Made by a program: the position numbers and the translations under genes | Source of the DNA: SAR116 cluster bacterium | GTDB taxonomy: Bacteria; Pseudomonadota; Alphaproteobacteria; Puniceispirillales; UBA1172 | Reading direction: 5' to 3' | NCBI GenBank assembly: GCA_002691725.1 | Contig: NZIT01000087.1 | Coordinates: forward strand, 1 to 15,691 | DNA length: 15,691 bases | Notes under the pieces: model-generated | What the model saw: only the letters and a program-made list of their open reading frames with translations | What the model was told of the DNA's origin: nothing | Database searches by the model: none | In this document: positions 1 to 6,695 of the stretch, piece by piece | How the letters are laid out: each line of letters begins with the position of its first letter | Position numbering within the stretch: the first letter of the stretch is position 1

Positions 1-164
1 GTATTGTCGATGTCACCGAGCATAGGTGCACGGTGCTGGCTGAACGAGCAGTTAATCTTGATAACGCCAGCCGGACAGAATTAGAGGCACAGCGTCAGAC
101 AGCAACTAATAACGGCAATACAAGAGATGAAGAGTTTCTTGATGCCGCCATTTCTGCGCTCTAA
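1..164 (+). CDS. atpC: ATP synthase epsilon subunit, C-terminal part (partial)
   Basis: An open frame enters the window at base 3 and ends with TAA at 162-164, giving 53 residues. The start lies outside. The segment VDVTEHRCTVLAERAV resembles the end of the beta-sandwich of the F1 epsilon subunit, where 'V(T)..RCTVLAE.A' is typical of alphaproteobacterial AtpC. The charged, Gln/Asn-rich tail after it fits the C-terminal helical region. Epsilon belongs to the central stalk of the F1Fo ATP synthase at the cytoplasmic face of the membrane and modulates ATP hydrolysis. In many alphaproteobacteria atpC ends the atpHAGDC operon and rppH lies beside it, as here. The stop codon directly abuts the rppH stop on the other strand, and no intrinsic terminator is seen. 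The assignment rests on a short fragment plus context. Confidence 0.72.
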   Translation, partial: IVDVTEHRCTVLAERAVNLDNASRTELEAQRQTATNNGNTRDEEFLDAAISAL

Positions 165-650
165 TTAAATCTCAAAAATATCTCTAAAATCCTCTATGAT
201 TTTACCATAGACTTGTCTTTTGAACGGCACCGCAAGTTGATGCAGGCTGTTGACAGATGACCAGCGCCATTGCCGAAACTCAGGATGTTGGGTGTCAATA
301 TTGATATCTGCATTATCACCTGTAAAGCGGAAGGCTAACCATTTTTGGGTTTGGCCGCGATATTTACCGCCCCAGAGCTGATTAGCCAAGCCTTCGGGGA
401 TGCTGTAAGAAAGCCATTCAGGATGTTCACGCAGCAACTGCGCTTTATTGGTGCCAATTTCCTCATGCATTTCGCGCAATCCAGCCTCAAGCGGGGTTTC
501 GCCATGATCAATTCCGCCTTGTGGCATTTGCCAAGCATCGCCATGATTATCAAGGCGTTGGCCAACAAAAATCTGATTAACCGAATTAATTAGCATTATC
601 CCAACACAAGGCCGGAACGGACGGCAATGATAATCTATTGGTTGGCTCAC
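165..650 (-). CDS. rppH: RNA pyrophosphohydrolase RppH (Nudix)
   Basis: The 161-residue Nudix hydrolase removes pyrophosphate from 5'-triphosphorylated mRNA and so starts RNase E-dependent decay. The Nudix box is complete at residues 45-67: G45-x5-E51-x7-R59-E60-x2-E63-E64-x-G66, with the metal-binding REMHEE. The segments FRPCVGIML and WQMPQGGID before it, and QKWLAFRF and FRQWRW after it, are characteristic of RppH rather than other Nudix enzymes, and the length is normal for the family. The start is GTG (648-650), supported by an AAGGAG about 8 bases upstream inside the end of ctpA. The GTG overlaps the ctpA TGA stop (GTGA), so the two genes are probably translationally coupled at the end of one transcript. 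The TAA stop abuts the atpC stop. Confidence 0.95.
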   Translation of the reverse strand: MSQPIDYHCRPFRPCVGIMLINSVNQIFVGQRLDNHGDAWQMPQGGIDHGETPLEAGLREMHEEIGTNKAQLLREHPEWLSYSIPEGLANQLWGGKYRGQTQKWLAFRFTGDNADINIDTQHPEFRQWRWSSVNSLHQLAVPFKRQVYGKIIEDFRDIFEI

Positions 651-2023
651 TGCAGGGCTCCTTTGAAGACGCGGAGACCATTGAGCAGATCAACAGCTCG
701 TGCCAGCTGATAGTCTCTGATCGGGGTCTCACCGCCATTATCACCCTGATTGTCGCCCTGATTAGCATCCTGATTGTCACCCTGATTAGCATCCGTACCC
801 GTATCAGGAGCATCTTGATTCTCCAATGATCCTTTCAGGTCTTCTTCGCGGAACGTCACAACATCAAGATTTTCGATAGTAGCCAGCTCAACAATGATAT
901 CGGGGGTGATGCCAGTGCCTTGAATAGATACCCCGGAAGGCGTGTAATAGCGTGCGGTCGTTATCCGCATGGCGGCGTCTGCGCCAATCGGAATAACGCT
1001 TTGGACTGACCCTTTGCCAAATGATCTGGTGCCCATGATCAAGGCGCGCTCATGATCTTTTAAGGCGCCTGCCACAATCTCAGACGCTGATGCTGAACCA
1101 GAATTAATCAGCACAACAATAGGAATTCCGTCAGATATATCGCCAGCACTGGCAAAATACCGAGACGCCGAGCTGTTATTGCGGCCACGTGTCGAGACAA
1201 TCTCACCCTGTTCCAAAAACGCATCGGTGACAGAAATAGCCTCACTCAGCAAACCACCAGGGTTATTGCGTAAATCAAGGACAATTCCAATTAAGTTTTT
1301 ACCATGCTGCTCGCGCAAAGCAGTCATAGTACGGAGCAAGCCAGGGGTCGTCTCTTGGGTAAAACTGGTCACCCGAATATATCCGACATCGCCATAGCTA
1401 TCAGAGCGGACGCTCCAACTTTTGATAACATCACGTTCTAATGTCACATCAAATGGCGCGTCCTCACCACGTTGAACGGTAATGGTAATCTCACTTCCAA
1501 CGTCACCCCGCATTAGATCAACCGCCTCACGCAAGGATATCCCCACCACATTTTGACCATCAATTCCAATAATCAGATCACCAGATATGATGCCAGCCTT
1601 ATCAGCAGGGGTATCGTCAATAGGTGAGACAACCTTGATAAAACCGTCTTCCGTTGTAATCTCAACGCCTAAGCCGCCAAACTCGCCGCGCGTGCGTTCC
1701 TTCATCTGATCAAAATCTTCAGCCGTCAGAAAGCTGGAATGAGGGTCAAGTGATTTCAGCATACCGTCAATGGCTGAATGGATTAAATCCGTGTCATCAA
1801 CAGGCTCTACATAATTATCACGAATACGTTCAAAGACTTCTCCAAATACTGACAAATCCTTATAGACCTGATCGCGTGATGTCTGGCTATTTGAAGGTGA
1901 GGAGAGAACAGTAATAACGCCGATCATCAGAATAACGCCCATAAGCATCATATAAATATATCGTCTAAATACGGTTTGAGACGACTTATCAGATAACGGT
2001 GGGGTATGAGGGTGTGCATCCAT
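647..2023 (-). CDS. ctpA: S41 C-terminal processing peptidase (tail-specific protease)
   Basis: A 458-residue periplasmic serine protease of the CtpA/Prc group that cleaves proteins near their C-termini. One hydrophobic segment (about 24-42) after a short N-terminal tail looks like a membrane anchor or uncleaved signal. A PDZ domain spans about 112-195 (FGGLGVEI, AGIISGDLIIGIDG). The S41 core follows, with LDLRNNPGG at 250-257. The catalytic serine is S312 in GSASASE and the general-base lysine is K337 in FGKGSVQ; the 25-residue spacing matches characterised family members. Near the C-terminus (410-431) is an Asp/Asn/Gln/Gly-rich stretch from a 24-bp tandem repeat, which looks disordered, followed by a final conserved helix (DYQLARAVDLLNGL). 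It is co-transcribed with rppH (4-bp overlap). No promoter is convincing in the 79-bp gap from gpmI. The envC-like gene often found between gpmI and ctpA in this class is absent. Confidence 0.93.
   Translation of the reverse strand: MDAHPHTPPLSDKSSQTVFRRYIYMMLMGVILMIGVITVLSSPSNSQTSRDQVYKDLSVFGEVFERIRDNYVEPVDDTDLIHSAIDGMLKSLDPHSSFLTAEDFDQMKERTRGEFGGLGVEITTEDGFIKVVSPIDDTPADKAGIISGDLIIGIDGQNVVGISLREAVDLMRGDVGSEITITVQRGEDAPFDVTLERDVIKSWSVRSDSYGDVGYIRVTSFTQETTPGLLRTMTALREQHGKNLIGIVLDLRNNPGGLLSEAISVTDAFLEQGEIVSTRGRNNSSASRYFASAGDISDGIPIVVLINSGSASASEIVAGALKDHERALIMGTRSFGKGSVQSVIPIGADAAMRITTARYYTPSGVSIQGTGITPDIIVELATIENLDVVTFREEDLKGSLENQDAPDTGTDANQGDNQDANQGDNQGDNGGETPIRDYQLARAVDLLNGLRVFKGALQ
746..793. 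repeat. 24-bp direct tandem repeat inside ctpA
   Basis: Two adjacent 24-bp copies (746-769 and 770-793) differ at one base (755 versus 779). On the coding (-) strand each encodes DANQGDNQ, followed by a partial GDN copy. The repeat is in frame and lengthens a low-complexity linker near the CtpA C-terminus without affecting the catalytic domain. Confidence 0.9.
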
Positions 2024-2102
2024 ATGATTACGTCCAGACTATAAAAAAAAATAACAATTACATGTTGCCCCTATAAGATGGCAAGATCAAGACAGGAAAA
2101 TA

Positions 2103-3653
2103 TTAATTAGGTTCAAATAAAGATCTCCCTGTCATTTCTTTGGGGATTGGTATTCCTAATAATTCAAGTAATGATGGTGCTAAATCGCTCAATCCACCAT
2201 CGCGCAAGCCCCCATTATCAGGGGCATTAATCCAATAGACAGGAACCAGATTAGTTGTATGCGCGGTGTGCGGGCCGTCACTGTCTTCATCCCACATCTG
2301 CTCACAATTGCCATGGTCAGCCGTCAATAGCATGACGCCGCCACAAGCCTGTAATGCTGAAATAACAGCATCTAGCGCCTGATCAACCGTCTCAACCGCC
2401 TTTATCGCAGCGTTCAAATCGCCTGTGTGACCAACCATATCGGGATTAGCAAAATTGACAATGATCAGGTCATGGCTAGCTGAATTGATAGCATCAAGGA
2501 GAGCCGATAGCACCTGATCAGCGCTCATTTCAGGTTGCAAATCATAGGTGGCGACTTGCGGTGAGGGGATAAGGCATCTATCCTCGCCGTCATGTGGGGT
2601 TTCATCACCGCCGTTCAAAAAGAACGTCACATGCGGGTATTTTTCAGTTTCAGCAAGCCTTAACTGGCGTAATCCTGCTGCCGCTACAACATCACCAAGC
2701 GTCTGGGTAAGGGGGTGGGGCGGAAATAAAATATCACAAACGGCATCTAGCTGTTCCGAATAGGAAGACATGGCAACGCTAGTGCTGATGGTTCCTTCCG
2801 GCAATGGCGCTCTGACAGGGGTATCACTGAATAACAAGCCGTTCAGCAATTGGCGCACCCGATCAGCCCGGAAATTCGCCATAATAATCCCGTCACCATG
2901 GCCAATGCCTTGATAGTTGCCAATCACTGAAGGCAGAAAAAACTCATCACTCTCGCCCCGTTCATAGCCTGCCGTGATAGCCGCTAGCGCATCGCCGTGA
3001 TGATAATCGGCTTTCGCATAGGCAATCGCATCGACGGCAAGGCTAGTCCGCTGCCACCGGTGATCTCTATCCATGGTATAATATCGACCTGTTACTGTGG
3101 CTATTCTGGCGCCCTGCGGGCATTGATTGAGAAACTGCTGAAAATGGGCGGCGGCGCCACCTGGCACGGTATCTCTGCCATCAGTAAAGAGATGCAGCCA
3201 GACAGCAATATTGCGGTCGCGCATGGCTTGGGTGAGGGCAAGGATATGGTCTGAATGGCTGTGGACACCGCCTTCTGACGCCATGCCGAGAATATGAACA
3301 GCAGATGAATTGCTATGACATGTTGCCGCCATCTGATCGAGAATTGGGCTGGTTTTGAAGCTGTCTTTTGCTATCGCCTCATGTATTCGCACCAAATCTT
3401 GCTTCAAAATTCTGCCGGCGCCGATGGTCATATGACCAACCTCTGAATTGCCAACTTGTCCTGCTGGTAATCCAACCGCCGCTTCCGATGCCTCCAGAAA
3501 CGCTTTCGGCACGGTCTGATCAAGACGATCAAGAACAGGTGTCGCCGCCAGTTTGACAGCATTGCAATGGCTATCCTCACGATGGCCGAGACCATCCATG
3601 ATGGCCAGCACAACGGGGCGTTTTGATGATGATGCAGATGCTGAAGACGTCAT
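2103..3653 (-). CDS. gpmI: 2,3-bisphosphoglycerate-independent phosphoglycerate mutase
   Basis: A 516-residue cytoplasmic Mn-dependent enzyme that interconverts 3- and 2-phosphoglycerate in glycolysis and gluconeogenesis. It belongs to the alkaline-phosphatase superfamily. Metal residue D20 is in IMDGLGHRED, and the phosphorylated catalytic serine is S70 in GNSEVGHMTIGAG. The substrate-domain motifs LFTDGRD and VTGRYYTMDRD follow. The second metal cluster is visible near the C-terminus: FANPDMVGHTGD, TADHGNCE and HTAHTTNLVPV. Length is normal. The Ser/Ala-rich first 10 residues are a short extension before the conserved RPVVL strand, and no other start fits. The ATG has no Shine-Dalgarno sequence. 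Instead a good promoter (TTGCAA-17-TATAAA) ends 5 bases before it, suggesting leaderless translation. It is flanked by ctpA (79 bp downstream) and rlmH (97 bp upstream). Confidence 0.96.
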   Translation of the reverse strand: MTSSASASSSKRPVVLAIMDGLGHREDSHCNAVKLAATPVLDRLDQTVPKAFLEASEAAVGLPAGQVGNSEVGHMTIGAGRILKQDLVRIHEAIAKDSFKTSPILDQMAATCHSNSSAVHILGMASEGGVHSHSDHILALTQAMRDRNIAVWLHLFTDGRDTVPGGAAAHFQQFLNQCPQGARIATVTGRYYTMDRDHRWQRTSLAVDAIAYAKADYHHGDALAAITAGYERGESDEFFLPSVIGNYQGIGHGDGIIMANFRADRVRQLLNGLLFSDTPVRAPLPEGTISTSVAMSSYSEQLDAVCDILFPPHPLTQTLGDVVAAAGLRQLRLAETEKYPHVTFFLNGGDETPHDGEDRCLIPSPQVATYDLQPEMSADQVLSALLDAINSASHDLIIVNFANPDMVGHTGDLNAAIKAVETVDQALDAVISALQACGGVMLLTADHGNCEQMWDEDSDGPHTAHTTNLVPVYWINAPDNGGLRDGGLSDLAPSLLELLGIPIPKEMTGRSLFEPN

Positions 3654-3658
3654 GCTGT

Positions 3659-3687
3659 TTTATACGCCAATCAGGGTTAATTTGCAA
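3659..3687 (-). promoter_or_regulatory. Candidate promoter of gpmI, possibly leaderless
   Basis: On the - strand a -35 TTGCAA (3682-3687) and a -10 TATAAA (3659-3664) are separated by 17 bases. The transcription start would fall at about 3652-3653, at the A of the gpmI ATG (3651-3653). The gpmI start has no Shine-Dalgarno sequence, which fits a leaderless mRNA. This is predicted from sequence only. Confidence 0.45.
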
Positions 3688-3750
3688 AGCCAGTGCGCTG
3701 GCGTGACCTGTTTAGGGGTTGGGGTTTACGGGTTGGCCTATCTTTGGCCA

Positions 3751-4206
3751 TTAGGCATGATGATAGGGGTGGCGTGCTAGTATCATTTCCGCCCGATAAA
3801 GCTGTTCTGCCAACATCGCTCTGACCAGCATATGTGGCCATGTCTGCGCGCCAAAGGCAAATGTTTTATCAGCAGCAGCCAGCACTTCATCGCTATGGCC
3901 ATCAGCACCGCCAATCGCAAATACAGCATCTCTGCTGCCAGAATCGCGCCAGTTAGAAATCTGATCTGCCCATTTCACGGAGCTTAAATTGGTGCCGTTT
4001 TCATCCAACACAATCAATTTGCAGCCATCAGGTAATGCCGATAAAAGCCGTTTGCCCTCATCACGCTTGCCAGCTATGCCCGATTGTTTCGAGGCTTCAC
4101 GTTCGATCATCGTGCCTTGATAAGGCAGACGGCTGAAATACCGCTCAACCAAGGCATGTTCAGGGGATTGTCCGGCTCTGCCAATAGCGGCGATACTTAG
4201 TCGCAT
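3751..4206 (-). CDS. rlmH: 23S rRNA (pseudouridine-1915-N3)-methyltransferase RlmH
   Basis: A SPOUT-class methyltransferase of about 151 residues that methylates pseudouridine 1915 in helix 69 of 23S rRNA on the 70S ribosome, using S-adenosylmethionine. Family marks are LDENGTNLSS, the SAM-loop glycine motif FAIGGADGHS, and the conserved C-terminus MLAEQLYRAEMILARHPYHHA. Length equals the family norm. Two ATGs stand in a row (4207-4209 and 4204-4206). An AGGA lies about 6 bases before the second but only 3 before the first, and the family usually begins MRxSxxAxGR, so the second is chosen. It follows rsfS with a 26-29 bp gap, the usual pairing of two ribosome-acting genes, and probably shares its transcript. 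Confidence 0.96.
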   Translation of the reverse strand: MRLSIAAIGRAGQSPEHALVERYFSRLPYQGTMIEREASKQSGIAGKRDEGKRLLSALPDGCKLIVLDENGTNLSSVKWADQISNWRDSGSRDAVFAIGGADGHSDEVLAAADKTFAFGAQTWPHMLVRAMLAEQLYRAEMILARHPYHHA

Positions 4207-4235
4207 CATCTATCCTGCGCCAATATGCTGGTACA

Positions 4236-4586
4236 TTAAATGCTAGCCGTTTGGCTGGTTTTATTATCAGCAGCAGAATGACCAGGATTAGGGTCGAGCC
4301 ACATTTTTTCCAACTGATAGAAATCCCTGACTTCAGGCCGGAACAAATGGACAATGACATCGCCAGCATCAATGAGTATCCAGTCGCCTTGCTGAGCCCC
4401 TTCGGTGCCGCCGCTTTTGATACCGCTTGCTTTCAAGGTTTTCCCCAGATGGTCAGCCATAGCCATTAACTGCCGTGAGGACGTACCCGAGGCAATGACC
4501 ATATAATCTGCAATTGAGGATTTACCTGCAAGTGGGATAGAAAGAAGATCAATCGCTTTATCAGCGTCTAATGAAGACAATATCAT
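4236..4586 (-). CDS. rsfS: Ribosomal silencing factor RsfS
   Basis: RsfS (Iojap/DUF143 family) binds L14 on the 50S subunit and blocks subunit joining when nutrients are short. The conserved core is SIADYMVIASGTSSRQLMAMADHL, then GDWILIDAGDVIVHLF and RPEVRDFYQLEKMW, in a 116-residue frame from the first ATG. That ATG has no Shine-Dalgarno sequence, and family members normally have roughly 8 more residues before SLDADKA to complete the first helix. The frame stays open upstream for 14 codons to an ATT at 4626-4628, which has AAGGAG 6 bases ahead of it, so translation may really begin there. No ATG, GTG or TTG occurs in frame in that extension. The gene lies between nadD and rlmH, its common neighbours. 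Confidence 0.93.
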   Translation of the reverse strand: MILSSLDADKAIDLLSIPLAGKSSIADYMVIASGTSSRQLMAMADHLGKTLKASGIKSGGTEGAQQGDWILIDAGDVIVHLFRPEVRDFYQLEKMWLDPNPGHSAADNKTSQTASI

Positions 4587-4625
4587 CTGAAGCAGATGAT
4601 CACTGTCTGGTATGTGATGATCGGA

Positions 4626-4640
4626 AATGGGCTACTCCTT
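4626..4640 (-). promoter_or_regulatory. Strong ribosome binding site before an in-frame ATT (rsfS)
   Basis: On the - strand AAGGAG (4635-4640) is followed after 6 bases by ATT (4626-4628), in frame with rsfS and 14 codons before its first ATG. The spacing is ideal for initiation. A TAG stop just upstream of the ATT (4632-4634) prevents a longer frame. ATT is a known rare start, for example in infC of E. coli. Confidence 0.45.
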
Positions 4641-4660
4641 CATATTTAACAAATCCGTCA

Positions 4661-4701
4661 TGTCTTAAAACTAAGATAAGACAGATATGATGAATTGCCA
4701 A
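4661..4701 (-). promoter_or_regulatory. Candidate rsfS promoter overlapped by an inverted repeat
   Basis: On the - strand TTGGCA (4696-4701) and TATCTT (4673-4678) are 17 bases apart, giving a start near 4666 and a leader of about 40 bases to the ATT/Shine-Dalgarno site. A perfect 7-bp inverted repeat, TGTCTTA (4661-4667) and TAAGACA (4677-4683) with a 9-base spacer, covers the -10 box and start point. It could be an operator or an RNA hairpin. It is not followed by a U-tract, so a terminator is unlikely. Confidence 0.33.
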
Positions 4702-4737
4702 TATTTATTGAAAAAGATAATCACAATATGTTTCATC

Positions 4738-5391
4738 TTAATGAACTGATGTTCTAATTTCAGTCGCTGAAAGTGCGATTAGCTGAGCTTGAATAAAGCT
4801 CCAATATGGCCGGCTTTGGCGTCTCGCTGGCTGGTGTTTATGTCTTAATCGCCGTGCGGGTAGCCTTGTCATTCGCTGGGCGATAGGGCTTGCCAATGCC
4901 GCCGCCTGATAGCCTGGCCGATTGATCACAACAGGACGCGCATGATGGAGAATCTGCTGCGTTCTATACCATTTATGAAACTGCGCCAGATTATCAGCAC
5001 CCATTAGCCAATAGAAGGTGATATGAGGGCATGTTGTGGCCAGAAAACGAACGGTATCGGCGGTGAAACGCAAATCAGCCACTTGCTCAAACGCACTGAC
5101 ATGCATCTGCGCCGGGTGGCGGCATTGCCTGGCCATGGCTTGCGCGCTCGCTAAGCGGGTTGCAAATGGCGCCATGCCATCAGATGATTTAAGCGGGTTT
5201 TGCGGGCTGACCAGCCAGATAATTTGATCCAGTTTCATATGCGCCATCGCGATATCAGCAATATGGGCGTGGCCAAGATGGGCAGGATTAAACGACCCCC
5301 CCAAGAGACCAATATGGCCATGCCGTCTGCTGCGTAATTGCGCCAATAGCGAATACCGCGTCTGCATGGTTGTGGTCTTGCTGATGCTCAT
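4738..5391 (-). CDS. nadD: Nicotinate-nucleotide adenylyltransferase
   Basis: A 217-residue nucleotidylyltransferase that converts nicotinate mononucleotide and ATP to deamido-NAD in NAD biosynthesis. The N-terminal Rossmann motif GSFNPAHLGH (32-41) is the family's G-[ST]-F-[DN]-P-x-H-x-GH. GADNLAQFHKW (131-141) is the conserved nicotinate-site region. SATEIR (208-213) matches the C-terminal (I/L)S-[SA]-T-x-[IL]-R motif that contacts ATP. The protein ends almost directly after it, as in alphaproteobacterial NadD. An Arg/His-rich stretch (179-194) lies before the motif. The start is uncertain: two ATGs, at codons 1 and 9, both precede the conserved GLLGGSF strand. The gene starts 8 bp after proA and is probably coupled to it. 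Confidence 0.93.
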   Translation of the reverse strand: MSISKTTTMQTRYSLLAQLRSRRHGHIGLLGGSFNPAHLGHAHIADIAMAHMKLDQIIWLVSPQNPLKSSDGMAPFATRLASAQAMARQCRHPAQMHVSAFEQVADLRFTADTVRFLATTCPHITFYWLMGADNLAQFHKWYRTQQILHHARPVVINRPGYQAAALASPIAQRMTRLPARRLRHKHQPARRQSRPYWSFIQAQLIALSATEIRTSVH

Positions 5392-5399
5392 GCTCTTGC

Positions 5400-6677
5400 T
5401 TATGCTCGCGTTTGTCCATTGCCTCTGACAATATATTTGAAGCAGGTCAGCTGTTCTATGCTAACTGGTCCGCGCGCGTGAATACGGCCTGTGGCTATGC
5501 CTAGCTCAGCCCCCATCCCGAACTCACCACCATCTGCAAATTGCGTGGAGGCGTTAATCATGACAATGGACGAGTCAATCTGGCTTACAAAATATTCAGC
5601 AATATCCGCATCAGCAGTGAGAATAGCTTCGGTATGATCACTGCCATGCTGGCGGATATGGGCAATCGCATCATCGACATGATCAACCGCCTTAACGGCA
5701 ATGATCGCATCTAAAAACTCATGCCCAAAATCATCCTCAGTAGCGGCATCAATCCATGGACAAACGGCTCGTGTTGCCGCATCACCGCGGATTTGGCATC
5801 TGGCATCTCGCAAGGCGGCGGCAATATCTGGCCATATGCTGTTAATGACGGCGTTATCAATCAGCAATGTTTCTGCCGCGCCACAAATCCCCGTTCGCCG
5901 CATCTTGGCATTAACCACAACAGATTTGGCTAATTCAGGATCAGCATCAGCATGAACATAGATATGACAAATCCCTTCCAGATGCGCAAAAACAGGGATT
6001 TTAGCCTCAGCCTGAACACGCTCAACCAATGATCTGCCGCCGCGCGGCACAATAACATCTATGCCGCCTTGCGCTGTCAGCATAGCGCCAACCAACGCCC
6101 GATCAACATCCTTGATCACCTGCACAGCATCTTCGGGCAGACCAGCCTCACGCAAGCCATGGCGCATCATATCGCCAAGCAAAATGGCGCTGTTAATTGA
6201 GCTGCTGCCGCCTCGCAATATCACGCAATTAGCCGATTTAATGGCCAGAGCGGCGGCATCAACAGTAACATTCGGGCGCGATTCGAAAATAACGCCCAAT
6301 ACCCCAAGTGGTGTGCTGATACGGCTGATATCCAGTCCATTGGGCCGGCTCCAGCGTGCCAGTTCAACCCCCACCGGATCATTTAGCCCTGCTATGTCGC
6401 GCAAGGCATTGATCATGCCCTGAATACGGTCTTCGGTCAGGGTTAGCCGATCTATATAGGCCTCTGTTAGCTCGGCTGTTCTGGCTTTATCAACGTCTTT
6501 TGCATTTGCTGCCAGCAATTCAGCCATATGCGCTTCGATATACTTCGCCGCCGATAATAGCGCTAAATTGCGCTGATCAATGGTGGCTTGATACATATGC
6601 TGTCTGGCCTGATGCGCGTGATCAGTAAGCCGCGCAATAGCGATTTTGGCATCAGTTTTGGCGTCATGTTCTGTCAT
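5400..6677 (-). CDS. proA: Gamma-glutamyl phosphate reductase (glutamate-5-semialdehyde dehydrogenase)
   Basis: A 425-residue cytoplasmic NADPH-dependent reductase for the second step of proline synthesis, taking glutamyl-5-phosphate to glutamate-5-semialdehyde. The aldehyde-dehydrogenase-like fold shows the signature motifs PLGVLGVIFESRPNVTVDAA (about 123-142), LRGGSSS (154-160), VIVPRGGRSLV (208-218) and the catalytic cysteine C265 in RRTGICGAAETLL. The C-terminal INASTQFADGGEFGMGAELGI is typical. Length matches the family. AAGGA lies about 9-10 bases before the ATG. It follows proB by only 18 bp, so ProB and ProA, whose unstable intermediate is thought to be channelled, are made from one message. 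Confidence 0.97.
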   Translation of the reverse strand: MTEHDAKTDAKIAIARLTDHAHQARQHMYQATIDQRNLALLSAAKYIEAHMAELLAANAKDVDKARTAELTEAYIDRLTLTEDRIQGMINALRDIAGLNDPVGVELARWSRPNGLDISRISTPLGVLGVIFESRPNVTVDAAALAIKSANCVILRGGSSSINSAILLGDMMRHGLREAGLPEDAVQVIKDVDRALVGAMLTAQGGIDVIVPRGGRSLVERVQAEAKIPVFAHLEGICHIYVHADADPELAKSVVVNAKMRRTGICGAAETLLIDNAVINSIWPDIAAALRDARCQIRGDAATRAVCPWIDAATEDDFGHEFLDAIIAVKAVDHVDDAIAHIRQHGSDHTEAILTADADIAEYFVSQIDSSIVMINASTQFADGGEFGMGAELGIATGRIHARGPVSIEQLTCFKYIVRGNGQTRA

Positions 6678-6695
6678 CGTTCTTATGTCCTTATT

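Noticed and set aside
186..205. AT-rich hairpin (TAAAATC/GATTTTA) just after atpC as its terminator
   Set aside because: It lies within rppH codons, has no GC in the stem beyond one pair and is not followed by a U-run.
586..829. Small frames on both strands across the ctpA repeat region, with isoleucine/arginine repeats
   Set aside because: They are out-of-frame readings of the CtpA repeat and have no ribosome site or family resemblance.
2038..2043. TATAGT as a -10 box for ctpA
   Set aside because: No acceptable -35 lies 15-19 bases upstream, so a ctpA promoter cannot be supported.
2065..2084. TTGCC/GGCAA inverted repeat after gpmI as a terminator, with the nearby run of nine T on the - strand
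   Set aside because: The stem is only 5 bp and the T-run begins well over 10 bases after it, so it does not have intrinsic terminator geometry.
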